A DNA stretch of 64,000 nucleotides, taken from positions 16,314,904-16,378,903 of the forward strand of contig CM055907.1 of assembly GCA_029582155.1 (NCBI GenBank), given 5' to 3'. The notes below the pieces were generated by a model. The model had not been told where the DNA came from and searched no databases. It saw only the letters and a list, made by a program, of their open reading frames with translations. Both the position numbers and the translations under genes were made by a program. Within the stretch, counting starts at the first letter, position 1; each line of letters opens with the position of its first letter. Source of the DNA: Panopea generosa (Eukaryota > Mollusca > Bivalvia > Adapedonta > Hiatellidae). This document shows, piece after piece, positions 48,702-60,870 of the stretch.

Positions 48702-50899
48702 TATTCAAAATGAAACACGATAAAAGTTCTGACGCGCATTAACATCAGGATTGTAAATCGTTTTAGGAAGACAATCTCAAATCAACCGTAATGTGTAAGT
48801 ACGTGTGCAGTGAGATAGCGTTCACCTGCTAATAAATTCCAAAGTTATGTTATGTAATTCACAATTAGTTTGCAAGCATAACTGTTTGCATACGTGTTAC
48901 ATTTAATTTCTAAATAAATCAGTATTATCAGAACAATCGTTCCCATAATACAACGGCTGATAATTGAAATGTAAGGGAGCTGATATGCATACTCCACACG
49001 TATCACAGATGAATTACAACACGAGCAAGGCAATGAATTAAACTGTGCGTGTATTAAGTTACTTTGAATCCAGCATCGATGCTTACAGCATATCATTTCC
49101 ATATAAAAAACAACATAGTGTATTATTAAACAATCGTGTTGACTTCACCGGTGTTATTTTAATCAAAATTAATTGAACTATTTTATTAACCATTACGCAG
49201 AACACTTACTTGATCTGTGAATACGTTCATTTAATGTACAAGCTCACGACGAGTGATATGAAATACAATTGTCTAATACATGTTCCATTTCAGTTAAATA
49301 GTTATTTTCAGAATTAGGTAAAGAACTTTGAAGACAAATACATGTACAATGTTTGTCAATTAAGTAGCACTACTAGCATATTACATATTTTATCGTAACG
49401 CATTTGAATAATTCACTTTGTTTTATATTTATACTTCAGAGATAAACTTATTCTGAAAGAGACTTACATATTTACCAATGAAATATAATACTGTTACGTG
49501 GTCTCTATTACTTAGAAAATAAACATTATATGTACTTAAAATAGTAGCAAACTGGTTATTCTGCTGACAATGCCTCATATAGTTTGTATTCATTTTCAAT
49601 GAAAATGTAAGTAAACTATTAAATACGTATCACAATTTAATGACAGTATTGCGTGCATTTTAAAAATGAAAACGATGACATAAATATTGGTTTGCTTTCG
49701 TTACAAATATCAACTGTTAGTTCCCATCTTGTTACTATAGTTATATTCATGAGAAGTGTAATGTATGTTTTTTTTTTAAATCTAGCTGTTATATCATTTA
49801 ATAAATACTTGGTCAAATCAATTTCATATCTGAGTAGCTTATAAATAAATCTTCAACTGAAGTTAATGAAGTTCTCTGGTGGTTCTAAAAAAAAAATATT
49901 CTTGTATTCCGTTTTTAGTAACAAAATGTAAAGATGTGTTTACAATTACGACACATTTGGGCAATACGTATCTAAAGTAGTTGCTGAACTTTATTTGTAC
50001 ACTAAAGGTACATTTTTTTTTAAATTGATAAATATCACATGATAAAATGATGAATTCAAATTACAGGGTATACATATATACCTTATTATAGTAATTGTGT
50101 TTACCGTTTACTGGATATTGTTTGAGGGATTCTATTTTGCCCATTTATGGCAATTATTGCAAAAATAATTGAAAAATGTTTACTCTCACTTCGATTTTGT
50201 ATGGTATGATATTTTGAAAAAAAAAAAATCTGGCTTATTACGGATTTTACTTACATATTTACAGTTAGTGTGGCACTATTTGATACTTATAAGAACAGAT
50301 ACTATTTGTTTATAATATCTAAGTTTACATATATATACTTGGTCCGTCATCTTCTTGAATTATATCTGTGCAATGCATGCAGATAATAAAACAAACATAA
50401 ACAGTTCCGTTTGCCCTCCGAAGATTCTAAAACATATTAAAACAAAATTAATTTGTAGTTTTGTAATTTTCTTCCAAAATGATAACATCAAATATATTGC
50501 TATTTAAAGACAATTATATAAACGAGTGTGGGAAAGTTTGACAATACGTTGCTATACTAATTGTATTGCTATGCGATAGCCTTAATTATATAATATTTCG
50601 TCTTCATGGTGTATTAGTCTTCGTCTGAAATGAAACATCCTTATTATTATAGCAACGTTGCAGTATTCATTATTTTCTTCATTATACGTTTTCTATTAGC
50701 ATTGATGATGTCTGTGGTTTGAGAGGGGTCGTCAATATAGATGTGATATTATAACTATCATTACAAGGATGTCAATATGGGAATATAAACCATATGTGAT
50801 TTCAGTGCGATACATGAGTTATTGAAATAAAATAGGCCGAAATCCACCTATGTCACTTATTAGATTTCACCTGTCACTTGTTATGAATGAACTAAGCCT
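48702..50899. other. AT-rich stretch, no feature
   Basis: No exon or repeat recognised. Confidence 0.45.
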
Positions 50900-50984
50900 G
50901 AAAAAATTAGTTTTCCTATTCTGATTTAAGAATTAACCACACTGTTTTGGGTCCAACGACACTTGCTCCTTTATTTGATTAATC

Positions 50985-51335
50985 TTGAGACCTCTGCTGA
51001 TCAAAGCGATAGTTTAAACTAAATTAAAGAATGATTTTGGCTCATCACATTTTTTAATAGAAGATTTTTGAAAATTCACAAGTTTGCCCTTTATGGATCC
51101 CTACTGGTCCTCATGCTGATTGAAATGATGCCTCAAACATGGGGGAAAAGCACAAACGTTACTATTCTCCAAAAGTATTGATATGTAAAAATCAAAGGTC
51201 CCTTACCGGGTCCAAACGAATGTTAACCCAAACTTGCGAATCCTAATCAAAGGAATCGTTTAAACTGAATATGATGAAATTTGGTTCATAGGTTATCGTA
51301 AAGAATGTGTTCAATGTTTCACAACTGTATTTATT
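50985..51335. repeat. divergent internal duplication, period about 240 bp
   Basis: 51000-51085 (CTGATCAAAGCGATAGTTTA, then ATTTTGGCTCAT) and 51240-51330 (CTAATCAAAGGAATCGTTTA, then ATTTGGTTCAT) are related in the same orientation, with further loose similarity after 51430. The sequence style is that of molluscan interspersed repeats, but I cannot name one. Confidence 0.4.
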
Positions 51336-51539
51336 TTTCGGCAAATTCGATAACAAATTTTATCCTCTAGTATTCCTATATAAAAAGCAAAATCATTGAA
51401 CCCTAGCCCCTTTATTTAAACATATTTGAAAAAAATTGACACATAGGTATCATTCATATCAGATATGATCAAATGAGGCTTGTTGTCAAAAGACAATTTT
51501 AAAATAAAAGTTCCCGGGAAAGTGCCTACTGTGAACCAA

Positions 51540-52545
51540 CGTACATAACTTGAATAAACCTAATCTCGTTCGATCTAAATATTTCATGGTATTGCGAAAA
51601 TACTAATTCTTCAACTCATATTCAGTGATAGGCATTTCTCTATCAAAATCAACTGCTTGCACATCTGTAACATGATATGTTTAAATTGTCGTTTAACTGC
51701 ATTTTTTTTAATTTGGCGAGAGATCATGTTAGTCCCTATTATGTTGGCGTCACAAAACACTAGTGGGGATATTATTCTATAAACAATCTATACACTGTCG
51801 AGTTGATGCTGTAAAAAACTAACTGGTTACATTGAAATATAATTTCGCTTCCGAAAATCATTCGTCGGTATCCGATAAAAGATTACAAACAGTAAACTAA
51901 TGTCGCCGTCTAGAATGTTATTTATAATAAACGACTTAGCTTCTTAAATCATGTTCACAAATAAGAACATCTCACATTTCAAAAGTCAAAATCTAAGATA
52001 CCAGTTTAACACTTAAAAAGCCACATGAATACAAACAGTCATTTGTACAATGTTTAAACTTTGTATTAGTATGCACCCAGAATTATTAATTTTACCGCCG
52101 GGCAAAAAAACTGATTGTACACGGTGCTTGTATGTATGCCTGACTATATACGTCGCTACATTAATCCCAATAACTGCATTTGCAATATGCAAGCCTTTAT
52201 ACAACAATGTATACCTTCATTATGTAACCACAATACTATGGTAACGTAACATACTTACTAGTATATTTCGACTTACTATATATTGTGTTTGTATGACTGC
52301 TTGTGAATTATACGTACATTGTCTATACAACTGCTGCAGTAGCTTCGACTGCTATATTTGTCTATTTCACAGTAAGAACTAACTACAGATTAGTTGTTTA
52401 TAGTGTACAGATACTTATTTTGTTATTTCAACGTGTTATTTGTATTAATTGCTGTCTGTGTAATAGCTCATGCAATAATGTTTTGTAAATGGGCAAAGGC
52501 ATAATGTTGCAGATTTGCTAATAAAACGTGAACCGTCAATTATCA
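51540..52545. other. no feature seen
   Basis: Open frames on both strands at 52013-52244 and 52303-52488 have no recognisable domain. Confidence 0.4.
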
Positions 52546-53190
52546 TTCAAGTTTCAAGTTTATTCAGCAATGGCAAAGACATATTGTAATAAACATGACA
52601 CAAATAACAACACATCACATGTACATTTATCTGGCGAAACAATCATACTTTCAAGTGTATATTTTTTTCTTATTACAAGATCTTCTTGCAAACATTTTGA
52701 AATTGTTAACAACATTTTATTCTTTCTTAGACATGCTATCTGTAAAATTTTGAGTGTAGGTCAAGCCATGTGGCCTAGGTATTTAGTACGAACAACGTTG
52801 TATTTAGTAAAACACAGCAAGAAATGATAGTCTTTCTCCATAACATTCTGGTTACAAAGTTTACATAACCATAACATGATCTTTATTTCAAGAGATAGTG
52901 CGCTTAATATTGAGCACCTATATTGCTTTTGTAGAGAATCATTTTCAAATTTGTCAAAATAGTCTTCATAGCAAAATATGTTTTCAAACTTTATATAATA
53001 ATCAAGTTTAGGTAAGTTATGTATACTCATTCTCCATTTGTTGATAAACCGGCCTCGTAATCGCCTTTTAAGTAAAGGGAAATAACTGACATCGTTCCCA
53101 AAGTCATTTGTTAAATTCGAATAACCAAGACTGTTAATTTTAGTTTTCATTCGATTTGCCCAACAGCTACTATTAAATTAACAATGTTAT
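52546..53190 (-). mobile_element. LINE 3' end, C-terminal domain of ORF2
   Basis: An open stretch of 129 codons (53150-52761) reads LKRRLRGRFINKWRMSI, then KLDYYIKFEN, LSLEIKIMLWLCKLCNQNV and KDYHFLLCFTKYNVVRTKYLG. Upstream, WANR and INSLGY fit the same family. Known (from memory): R.R....F...W, S.KL..Y..F and C..C....E..HFLL.C..Y...R describe the C-terminal domain of a LINE clade common in bivalves. After the stop, the expected further coding tail (SKNK-type LRKNKMLLTISKCL) is readable, then TGAATAAACTTGAAACTTGA forms the 3' terminus near 52546. No RT or endonuclease domain remains. Moderately decayed copy. Confidence 0.82.
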
Positions 53191-53739
53191 TACATTGGTC
53201 AATATAAATGCTGTATAAAGGTGAGTTAACACCATTACGTTAGTTACACATGTATTTACGTAATTCAATGTACGTTCACATTTTGTATAGTGTTTGAATG
53301 GTCCATTGGTAGGAGGTGTTTACACAAATTGGTACAAGGAATAGATAAAAGCTTCAAGGTGAGTGGTAGTATAAATTGGTTCGGTTGTTCAATAGACAGG
53401 GTGTTTACCATTCATAACATATTTTGTAGGCTTAATCTTAGGCGTTTCATATAAGCTCTTAACTAAAATCTTCACTTATCGGATCTGCAAACCGGAACAG
53501 AAAATTACGTGATACTTCTAATTGATAAGCACATCTCAACAGTGAAAAGTCGTCAAATTATGATACAGCTTAAACCAAATGTCTAGACCCTTGTCCTCTG
53601 CCTATACCATATAACATACAATTTTAATAATCATAAGTACCATTTGGCGTAAATCAACAACTCTGTAAGCTAAAGAGATGAAAACATAACAGGAATGCAA
53701 ACAAACTAATAAATTGAGAGTATTGACTTCATATTGAAA

Positions 53740-54200
53740 ATATTCAGTTTCCCTCTCACTGTCAAAATGTTATCTATATTAACATGCCAAAAAAAATATT
53801 TTGAAAAGGGATTTTTTACCTTGTGCAACGCGCCTATGTTAAACTAAAATATTTTGTGGCGTTTTAATGAGTGACAGTATTACAATTTTTTATTTCAATT
53901 TGATCACTTATACAGGTTAACATGTAATACACATTGTTTCATCTCAGAAATAGTCAAACTGACGATGTTAAAGTCTTCAAGCAGTTCTTTACATGCTTTC
54001 AATCTTATGAATGGAGATAACCACTGAAGTACCACTTTTATTAAAATATCGATTTTGTCACTTTTTGGTTGATTTGACATACCAAACAATTAAGATTATA
54101 TAAAATAACGATAATGGGATTTTTTGTTATCAATTTTAATATTTTTTTATTTTGATAGGCATTTCGAGCATATTTCCTGATATACTCCTTTTAAAACACT
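53740..54200 (+). repeat. dispersed repeat family R5, copy E
   Basis: Contains ACATGCCAAAAAAAATATTT, TGAAAAGGGATTTTTTACC, AAAATATCGATTTTGTCAC, TGATTTGACATACCAAAC and CCTGATATACTCC in the family order. With copy B it gives both ends of the shared region. Confidence 0.65.
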
Positions 54201-55109
54201 TCACAAGCATCCTCTGACTTGTAAAGTCCGTTTTAAAATTGTTCAACAGTTATGTGATTTTGAATCTTGGGGGCATGTCTCTGAATTACAAATGATATTG
54301 ACGTGTAAGAGTGAAATAACGTACTTATGAAACATCTATAACAACTGATTCAAAAGTTATAAAGAAAAATCCTTGAACGGTCTTGAAACACTTTATCATA
54401 ATCATACTTAATTCGTAATACTTAATTTTTTTCGTCAGGTTTTTTCTTTGTAATCATTTTTGACATGTTTTGTCCTATTCTCATTCCGTGGGAAAGTTGA
54501 CAGTTCCACTTGTTAACCGAGCTGAAATTGTCAGTTTTGTATTGAATAAATTGATCGACAAACGCAAAAACAAATTCAATTCATTGTATTAATGAAAACA
54601 AATGTATTAATTATTAATGAGTCAAAACACATTTACAACGAATCTCTTCGTTTAGCTTTTGGAAGTGATTAAAATGCTGTGATTGATTTGAATTGTGGCA
54701 TTACCCTTGTAACACGGGTATTCTTGGTGCAATAATGTAAAAGTGCCCAACAATTATTGTAAAATAAATTACACATTATATGAATAAAAAACGTCAATAA
54801 CCTGACCCAGCAACCTCAGTTAGTATTGTTTCTAACTGTCAAGCCTGGCTCACGAATCTCTTTGATGTGAGGATTGGTTATGAATTTTCATTCTACTGAA
54901 ACAAATCTCCCACCTTTGAATACGTGAGGAAGCAGTATGTGACTTGCAGAGATAAAGCATAGTTGATTCCAAGAACAATTAATATATGCACTGACCGCGG
55001 TAAAATAACTGCAACATTGATGGGGAAAACACGACTCAATCGATGTACTTAAAATACCAAAAACAAAGAGATTAAGAGTTTATACAAACCTACGACTATC
55101 TTTTTTTAT
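54201..55109. other. AT-rich stretch, no feature
   Basis: No exon or repeat recognised. Confidence 0.45.
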
Positions 55110-55416
55110 TAATTGAATTGAATTGAATTGATTGAATAGTAAGCGTCATTTTTATGCAATTGAGGGCTAACAGACCACCAGTTAACCTAAGTACTGTTTC
55201 CTGGGACCCTGGAAGATTAAGCAGTACTCGAGCACACCACATCTCCGCAAGTAACTGATAACTTCCCCACTTGAATCAGTGGTGAGAGATGAACAATAAT
55301 GAGACAAAATGTCGTATATCAGTCATCACGGAGACTGTTCCCGGGCAAGGATTCGAACTCACGATCCCCGGATTGAGAGCCAGACACGTAACCGACAGAG
55401 CTAATCGGGTCCGGCT
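55110..55416 (-). mobile_element. tRNA-headed SINE, family 1, near complete
   Basis: Minus strand head GATTAGCTCTGTCGGTTACG (A box) and GTGAGTTCGAATCC (B box) from 55416. The full family-1 body follows, ending GTCTGTTAGCCCTCAATTGC, AAAATGACGCTTA and a tail of repeated TTGAA (seen as AATTG units at 55110-55130). One of the two best copies in the window. Confidence 0.9.
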
Positions 55417-56021
55417 ACTTTTATTAAGGAAGATGGTTTACTATAAAAGTCTACCCTTGTCGATTTACCATAGAATGAGACGAGAAAAAAATGTACATAT
55501 ATTTTACTTGTACTCCCGTTAGACCGTTTTAACTGTTAATTTCATTATTTACAAGTTACTTACCTTAGTATTCGGTCTTAAAACAGCACCTCAGCTTGTT
55601 TCAAGTATGTGCAATTGCCCCGTAGTTAATGGATCAGATTGTAAACTATACCTAATTATGCATTCCGTTTGATTGTTATTAAAATAAAACAATAATAAGT
55701 AATGAGGATGCAGCATTAAACCAGGAATGATAATCCGCACCTATTTGATAATCGGTAAACGTGTCTGAATATTGCAAACAGATTGTCCGTATTTTGAAAC
55801 TTGAATCATTGTATGCTTTTCATTAACTTAGCTTTAATTTATGTCATCTATCTATGTCTAGTATTGCTCTAGGCGACACTTATTTAAACGTGATATACCA
55901 CTAGCAGCTATAAATCGATCACGCTATTACATGTAGCATTAACATAGTTCACTATTAAGCAGAATATCAAGATATCACTTTAATGCAAATGTTGTAGATT
56001 GCTCGGTTTGCTGATGACTTT
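55417..56021. other. no feature seen
   Basis: No exon or repeat recognised. Confidence 0.45.
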
Positions 56022-56180
56022 AGGTTGCGCTAGGTCCAGAGGTAGAGTATCGTAGCCAGGACCGGAGGGTCGAGGGTTCGATCCTCTGTCACGGCTATTT
56101 GAGTTGTTCTTGAGTAAGATATTTTATCAGCGTATGATAATACTGGTTCTACTCAGGAAGACCTGGAACAATCTTTTGCT
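56022..56180 (+). mobile_element. tRNA-headed SINE, family 2, best copy
   Basis: AGGTCCAGAGGTAGAGTATC (A-box region) and GAGGGTTCGATCCTCTG (B box) form the head. TTCTTGAGTAAGATA and TACTGGTTCTACTCAGGAAG form the short body. Related copies at 8.6, 34.7, 38.3 and 44.8 kb. Confidence 0.75.
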
Positions 56181-56655
56181 TAGTTGTAATAACTTGTTTC
56201 TCAATGTTGGTAAGATATTTACGTTTTAAACGTTAAGTTGTAAAGAAGCTATTCGACAAAGTGTGTTTGAACTCTCCAGTTGTATTTACAAAACAAGTGT
56301 TTTTTCACATCCATAGCATACATACAACCCTGTCATCATATTGCACATGTACACCCACACATATTTTTACTTTCAATATTTCTAACAGTAAATGGATGCT
56401 GAGTGCGACCTATTTCAAGAAATAATGCAACAATATACAATAATACATATTATCAGATTAAAATGTCGATATTTTCATTTCAAAATGCAAATTATGAGTA
56501 AATACTTAACCCCTATAGCCATTTGATTTTGTCATAACCACAAATATATGACATGAAAATGGTTGTTATAGCAGCTGAAAAATCAAATTTTATGTCGTTT
56601 AATCACCACAACTTAAAAAAAATGCTTCGGCTGTTCGAATACATTTACGATACAG

Positions 56656-56930
56656 TTTTGAATATCAAGCGTCATTTTTATGTCATCGAGGCTAACAGAC
56701 GATCATTAAACTTAACATCTCTTTTCTGGGATCCAGAAATGTTTACCAGTAGTCGAACACATCCATCTGGGAAGGTAACAGATAGTTTTCTCAATTGAAT
56801 CAGTGGTGAGAAACGGATAAAAACGAAGTCGTTTATCAATTATATCGGACACTGCGGCCGGGCGGGGATTCGAACTCAAGACCCTCCTGATTGATAGTCA
56901 GACGTGCTACTAACTTAGATATACAAGTAG
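56656..56930 (-). mobile_element. tRNA-headed SINE, family 1, diverged
   Basis: Minus strand: CTTGAGTTCGAATCCCCG (B box), CACCACTGATTC-like body (AATCAGTGGTGAG on plus), and GTCTGTTAGCCTCGATGAC followed by AAAAATGACGCTTGATATTC at the 3' end. The A box is decayed. The open frame 56553-56798 runs through it and is not a gene. Confidence 0.8.
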
Positions 56931-57223
56931 TTGTCGTATTGTTTAATGCTGACAATGCGTAGCTATCAGAATGAATAATGGAAATCTTAAACATCGTATC
57001 AGTAAGCACCAACACTATTAATACTTACACTAGGTAAACGGCTACTTTATGTTGTATTTGCATTTGTTTTTTTTCCATCTCACATTTTCTTCGTCTTTGA
57101 TCACACGTTCGTAGCCTCACTGACTCGCCACAAGAACTAATTCCCCGGTTATGTTGCTTGTAAGTGAATGCTACGAGTAATTAGGGAAACATAAAATCAT
57201 TTGTCGTCAATTTACTTTTCGTT

Positions 57224-57480
57224 TTAACCTAAGCAGTCAAAGTTATGTGAGAAAACTGCGTTAAAAACTATCAGTTCTTTGAGAGTAGTCGCAGCCAGTC
57301 TGAGACACTCGTCGACGGCTTTCATTTGTGTTGATGTTAATGTAACGTTTTTGTAATCTCCTATGTCTAAACTCCGAATTATGCAAATGCTTAGAGGCTT
57401 TTTGGATGAGAATACTCCCAAATGAGAAAACTCAGTTAAAATTGATATGGATACGTCTCCCTGTACTTGTCGGCACTGCT
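57224..57480 (-). CDS. candidate terminal exon, leucine-rich-repeat-like
   Basis: Seen: acceptor AAATAACCTACAG, exon from 57480 with two leading bases, then 84 codons to TAA. The peptide runs QCRQVQGDVSISILTEFSHL, then SICIIRSLDIGDYKNVTLT, MKAVDECLRLAATTLKELIV and ends FDCLG. LxxLxI and LxxLxV spacing with a helical DECLRLA between suggests leucine-rich-repeat-type folding; codon use is balanced, unlike chance frames here. Inference: last exon of a minus-strand gene, perhaps the one beginning at 63.5 kb. The exon at 61964-62163 has the same entry phase. Family assignment is uncertain, coding status fairly likely. Confidence 0.5.
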
Positions 57481-57571
57481 CTGTAGGTTATTTCTATGAT
57501 ATTTATATTTTATTTTTATCTACAAGTCTTTATTATTGAATTTTAAACGTAATGTAATGTGGAGTAAAGCC

Positions 57572-58513
57572 GTATACATGATGTATATATGTATAGGGTA
57601 CGCGAGTGGTGTATCTAGTGTTATAATTAGTTTCTTCAGTATGCATGATGTATATACATGTATGTATATGATACGCGAGTTGTACATCTAGTGTTATAAT
57701 TAGTTTCTTCAGTATGCATTGTGTATATATGTATATGATACGTGAGTGGTATATCTTGTGTTATAATTAGTTTCTTCAGTATGCATGATGTATATATGTA
57801 TATGATACGTGAGTGGTATATCTAGTGTTTAATTAGTTTCTTCAGTATGCACGATGTATATATGTATATGATACGCGAGTGGTATATCTAGTGTTATAAT
57901 TAGTTTCTTCAGTATGCACGATGTATATATGTATATGATACGTGAGTGGTACATCTAGTGTTATAATTAGTTTCTTCAGTATGCATTGTGTATATATGTA
58001 TATGATACGTGAGTGGTATATCTAGTGTTATAATTAGTTTCTTCAGTATGCACGATGTATATATGTATATGATACGTGAGTGGTACATCTAGTGTTATAA
58101 TTAGTTTCTTCAGTATGCACGATGTATATATGTATATGATACGTGAGTGGTACATCTAGTGTTATAATTAGTTTCTTCAGTATGCACGATGTATATATGT
58201 ATATGATACGCGAGTGGTATATCTAGTGTTATAATTAGTTTCTTCAGTATGCATGATGTATATATGTAGATGATACGCGAGTTGTACATCTAGTGTTATA
58301 ATTAGTTTCTTCAGTATGCACGATGTATATATGTATATGATACGCGAGTGGTATATCTAGTGTTATAATTAGTTTCTTCAGTATGCATGATGTATATATG
58401 TAGATGATACGCGAGTTGTACATCTAGTGTTATAATTAGTTTCTTCAGTATGCATGATGTATATATGTAGATGATACGCGAGTGGTATATCTAGTGTTAT
58501 AAATATTTCTTCA
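57572..58513 (+). repeat. 67-bp minisatellite, about 14 copies
   Basis: Unit: GTATGCAYGATGTATATATG, TATATGATACGYGAGTGG, TATATCTAGTGTTATAATTA, GTTTCTTCA. Variation is at few positions (CGCGAG or CGTGAG, TGGTATA or TTGTACA, TGTATATG or TGTAGATG). Late units repeat as a two-unit pattern, suggesting recent amplification of dimers. Confidence 0.95.
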
Positions 58514-58589
58514 AATCATGTGGCTCACTCAAGGTTATTTGAGAAACGAGTACCACCTTAACCACTGTGTGTGTTTTTTTGTTTTTCAT

Positions 58590-59243
58590 TCATTTATCAA
58601 TCATATCAATCATGCATTTTTCCTTAAATCAATTAATCTACAATAACTTGTTTCTTGTTTGTTCATCCATTCATTCATTTGTTCATTCATGCATTTGTAA
58701 ATTAATTAATTCATTCATTCATTTATAAATTCACCATTTCATTCACTTGTTAGTTAATTCATTTATTCATTATATTTCATTAATTAATTCATTAATACAT
58801 TCGTTCATTCATACATTTGTTCACTCTTGCATGCAATCATTCATTTAATTATTAATTCATTTATTAATTAGTTTGTTCGCTCATTTATTCATTCATTTGT
58901 TAATTTATTCATTCATTCATTTATAAATTAACCAATTCATTCACTTGTTAATTAATTCATTAATTCATTGAATTTCATTAATTTATTCATTAATTCATTC
59001 GTTCATTTATACATTTGTTCACTCTTGCTTGCAATCATTCATTTAATTATTAATTCATTTATTCATTAGTTTGTTCGCTCATTTATTCTTTTATTTGTTT
59101 ATTCATTCATTCATTCATTCATTATTGTATTCGTTCATTTTTTGTTCAGAGATTTATTTACACTGAATCATTCATTCATATGTCATCCATTCATAAATTC
59201 ATACATTCATACATTCACATTCATTCATTCTTTCATTCACTCA
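58590..59243 (+). repeat. ATTC-type array with a 198-bp higher-order repeat
   Basis: Imperfect ATTC/ATTA/ATTT tetranucleotide DNA. Inside it a longer block recurs: ATTTATAAAT at 58721 and 58919, and GCATGCAATC at 58829 against GCTTGCAATC at 59027, both 198 apart, so a complex block was duplicated as a whole. Confidence 0.88.
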
Positions 59244-59345
59244 TTGTGAATCGAGTAATGGCTAACCGTCCAGGATTCCAGGAAGCAGTGGTTAGGTTAA
59301 CTGATCGTCTGTTTGCCCTCGATCGCATAAAATGACGCTTAATAC
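59244..59345 (+). mobile_element. tRNA-headed SINE, family 1, 3' fragment
   Basis: TCCAGGATTCCAGGAAGCAG, GTTAGGTTAACTGATCGTCT, GCCCTCGATCGCATAAAATG and ACGCTTAATA match the 3' third of the copies at 7.3 and 55.1 kb. The 5' part ends where the ATTC array begins. Confidence 0.85.
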
Positions 59346-59700
59346 TCAAACAAACCAGCACAGTTCTATGACTACTTTATTTACTTGTACTAGTATTGAG
59401 TATACGTATTCTGTTATGTTTCCTTGAATGCTGGACATGATATCAGTTTGTTCATTCTTACATATACAAGTATATATTATATGTGCCAGTTGTTCTGGCT
59501 GTGTATATAGTGTTTGCTGTAGTCTTTTATAAATGTGACTATTTTTACAATGCATTGCGTGGCAGAAATCATTTTCAAAATTGATTGAGCAATTATGTCG
59601 CGGTAAATATATATATCGGGACATTTATGAGACCAATCATGTAATAGATGACTGCATCCTGGGTATGCTATTAAGTCGTGTATGTCATTAAGTTGATACT
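59346..59700 (-). other. coding-looking remnant, possibly LINE or old exon
   Basis: Two overlapping minus-strand frames look non-random. One ends at 59346 (92 codons: HNCSINFENDF, YKRLQQTLYTQ). The other reads IAYPGCSHLLHDWSHKCPDI, then IIAQSILKM, from about 59695. A frame change between them plus a stop suggests a decayed coding element. The tail FENDF...I.KRL..TLY is loosely like a LINE ORF2 end. Unassigned. Confidence 0.25.
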
Positions 59701-60650
59701 ATTACCAGCAACAACACAAATAGCACTTGCATGAATGCTTATAAATGATCCATTCTTTTCCGGAATACATAAAACGTGTATATGCGTTTTAGTAATGTCC
59801 AATATATGTTCTATATCTATGCTAAATATGTATAAGCGATATTGCATTTTTTCATCGTCTGCGTTCTTTAAATACTTGAAATTAATTGTTATATATTATA
59901 TAAAACATGTTCTCTTTGTTTTAAAATGTTGCTGATGTACGCTTCTGCATGGCTATTTCGGTTTCTGTATATACATGTAACCTAATATATTAAACATAAC
60001 TGCGTTTTTTTTCTACTTTTGAACGTATTTTCTTACCAATTCAAGTGTTTGTTTTGAAAACATTTGATATTAAAGTTATAAATATCAATGATTTTCCGTT
60101 CGACTTTCAAGGTTGTTCGAATTTGTTTGTTTCTTTGCTTGAATTGTTTATCAAGATCATGTCTCAGTAACTATTAACAACACAGACTAATAGATGCACT
60201 TCAAATAAGTTTTCTCTACTAATAAGGGCACTCTGGGGACAAGTGAGATAACGTTGTTTTGATATTGGGCAGAATTGTGTATCTTTTGATACTTATAGTA
60301 TATGGCTGAACTTTATTGGCATACTCTTATTTAATTAAGTTATAGCCATACGTCAAGATTCACTACAATGAAAATAATATCAGTGTATAAAACCGTTTGT
60401 TTACCTTAGGCAAAATAACAATTCATTCATGTACTAAGTGACTTGTTGAAGATTTTAGCCAGCTGTTATACTAATCTATCATCAATAAAGCTTAGTTTAA
60501 ACTGATAATTTTTACGTCGATTGTGCAACAAATAATTACAAGTTATACCATCGCGCACAAAGTTTTCCTGGGAAGCATATACACAAAAATGTATTGCTAA
60601 AAAAACACACATAGAGGAACCTGAGGAGAGAAAAAATATAAAGGAAGGTT
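59701..60650. other. AT-rich stretch, no feature
   Basis: No exon or repeat recognised. Confidence 0.4.
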
Positions 60651-60671
60651 GGGGGGGGGGGGGGGGGGGGG
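60651..60671 (+). repeat. (G)21 homopolymer
   Basis: Uninterrupted run of 21 G. The proline-rich open frames on the minus strand come from it. Confidence 0.95.
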
Positions 60672-60870
60672 CGTGCAAAGCATAGGCTTGCCCCTTCAAC
60701 CTGAACATTGGGGGCTGTTAGGTAGACTTGTTGTTCCATCAATACTAAGAACGCCTTCACTACCATTAAGGCGGCTTTGGGGAAAAAAAAGGATATTCTC
60801 TTTTGATTTTAGGTAGAACTACGTCCTCCTTTTAAACTTAAAACATTCTATTATTAACGTTTTATAGAAA

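Noticed and set aside
56553-56798. 81-codon plus-strand ORF
   Set aside because: Runs antisense through a family-1 SINE.
60466-60766. Proline-rich minus-strand ORFs
   Set aside because: Created by the G21 homopolymer; two frames both look proline-rich.
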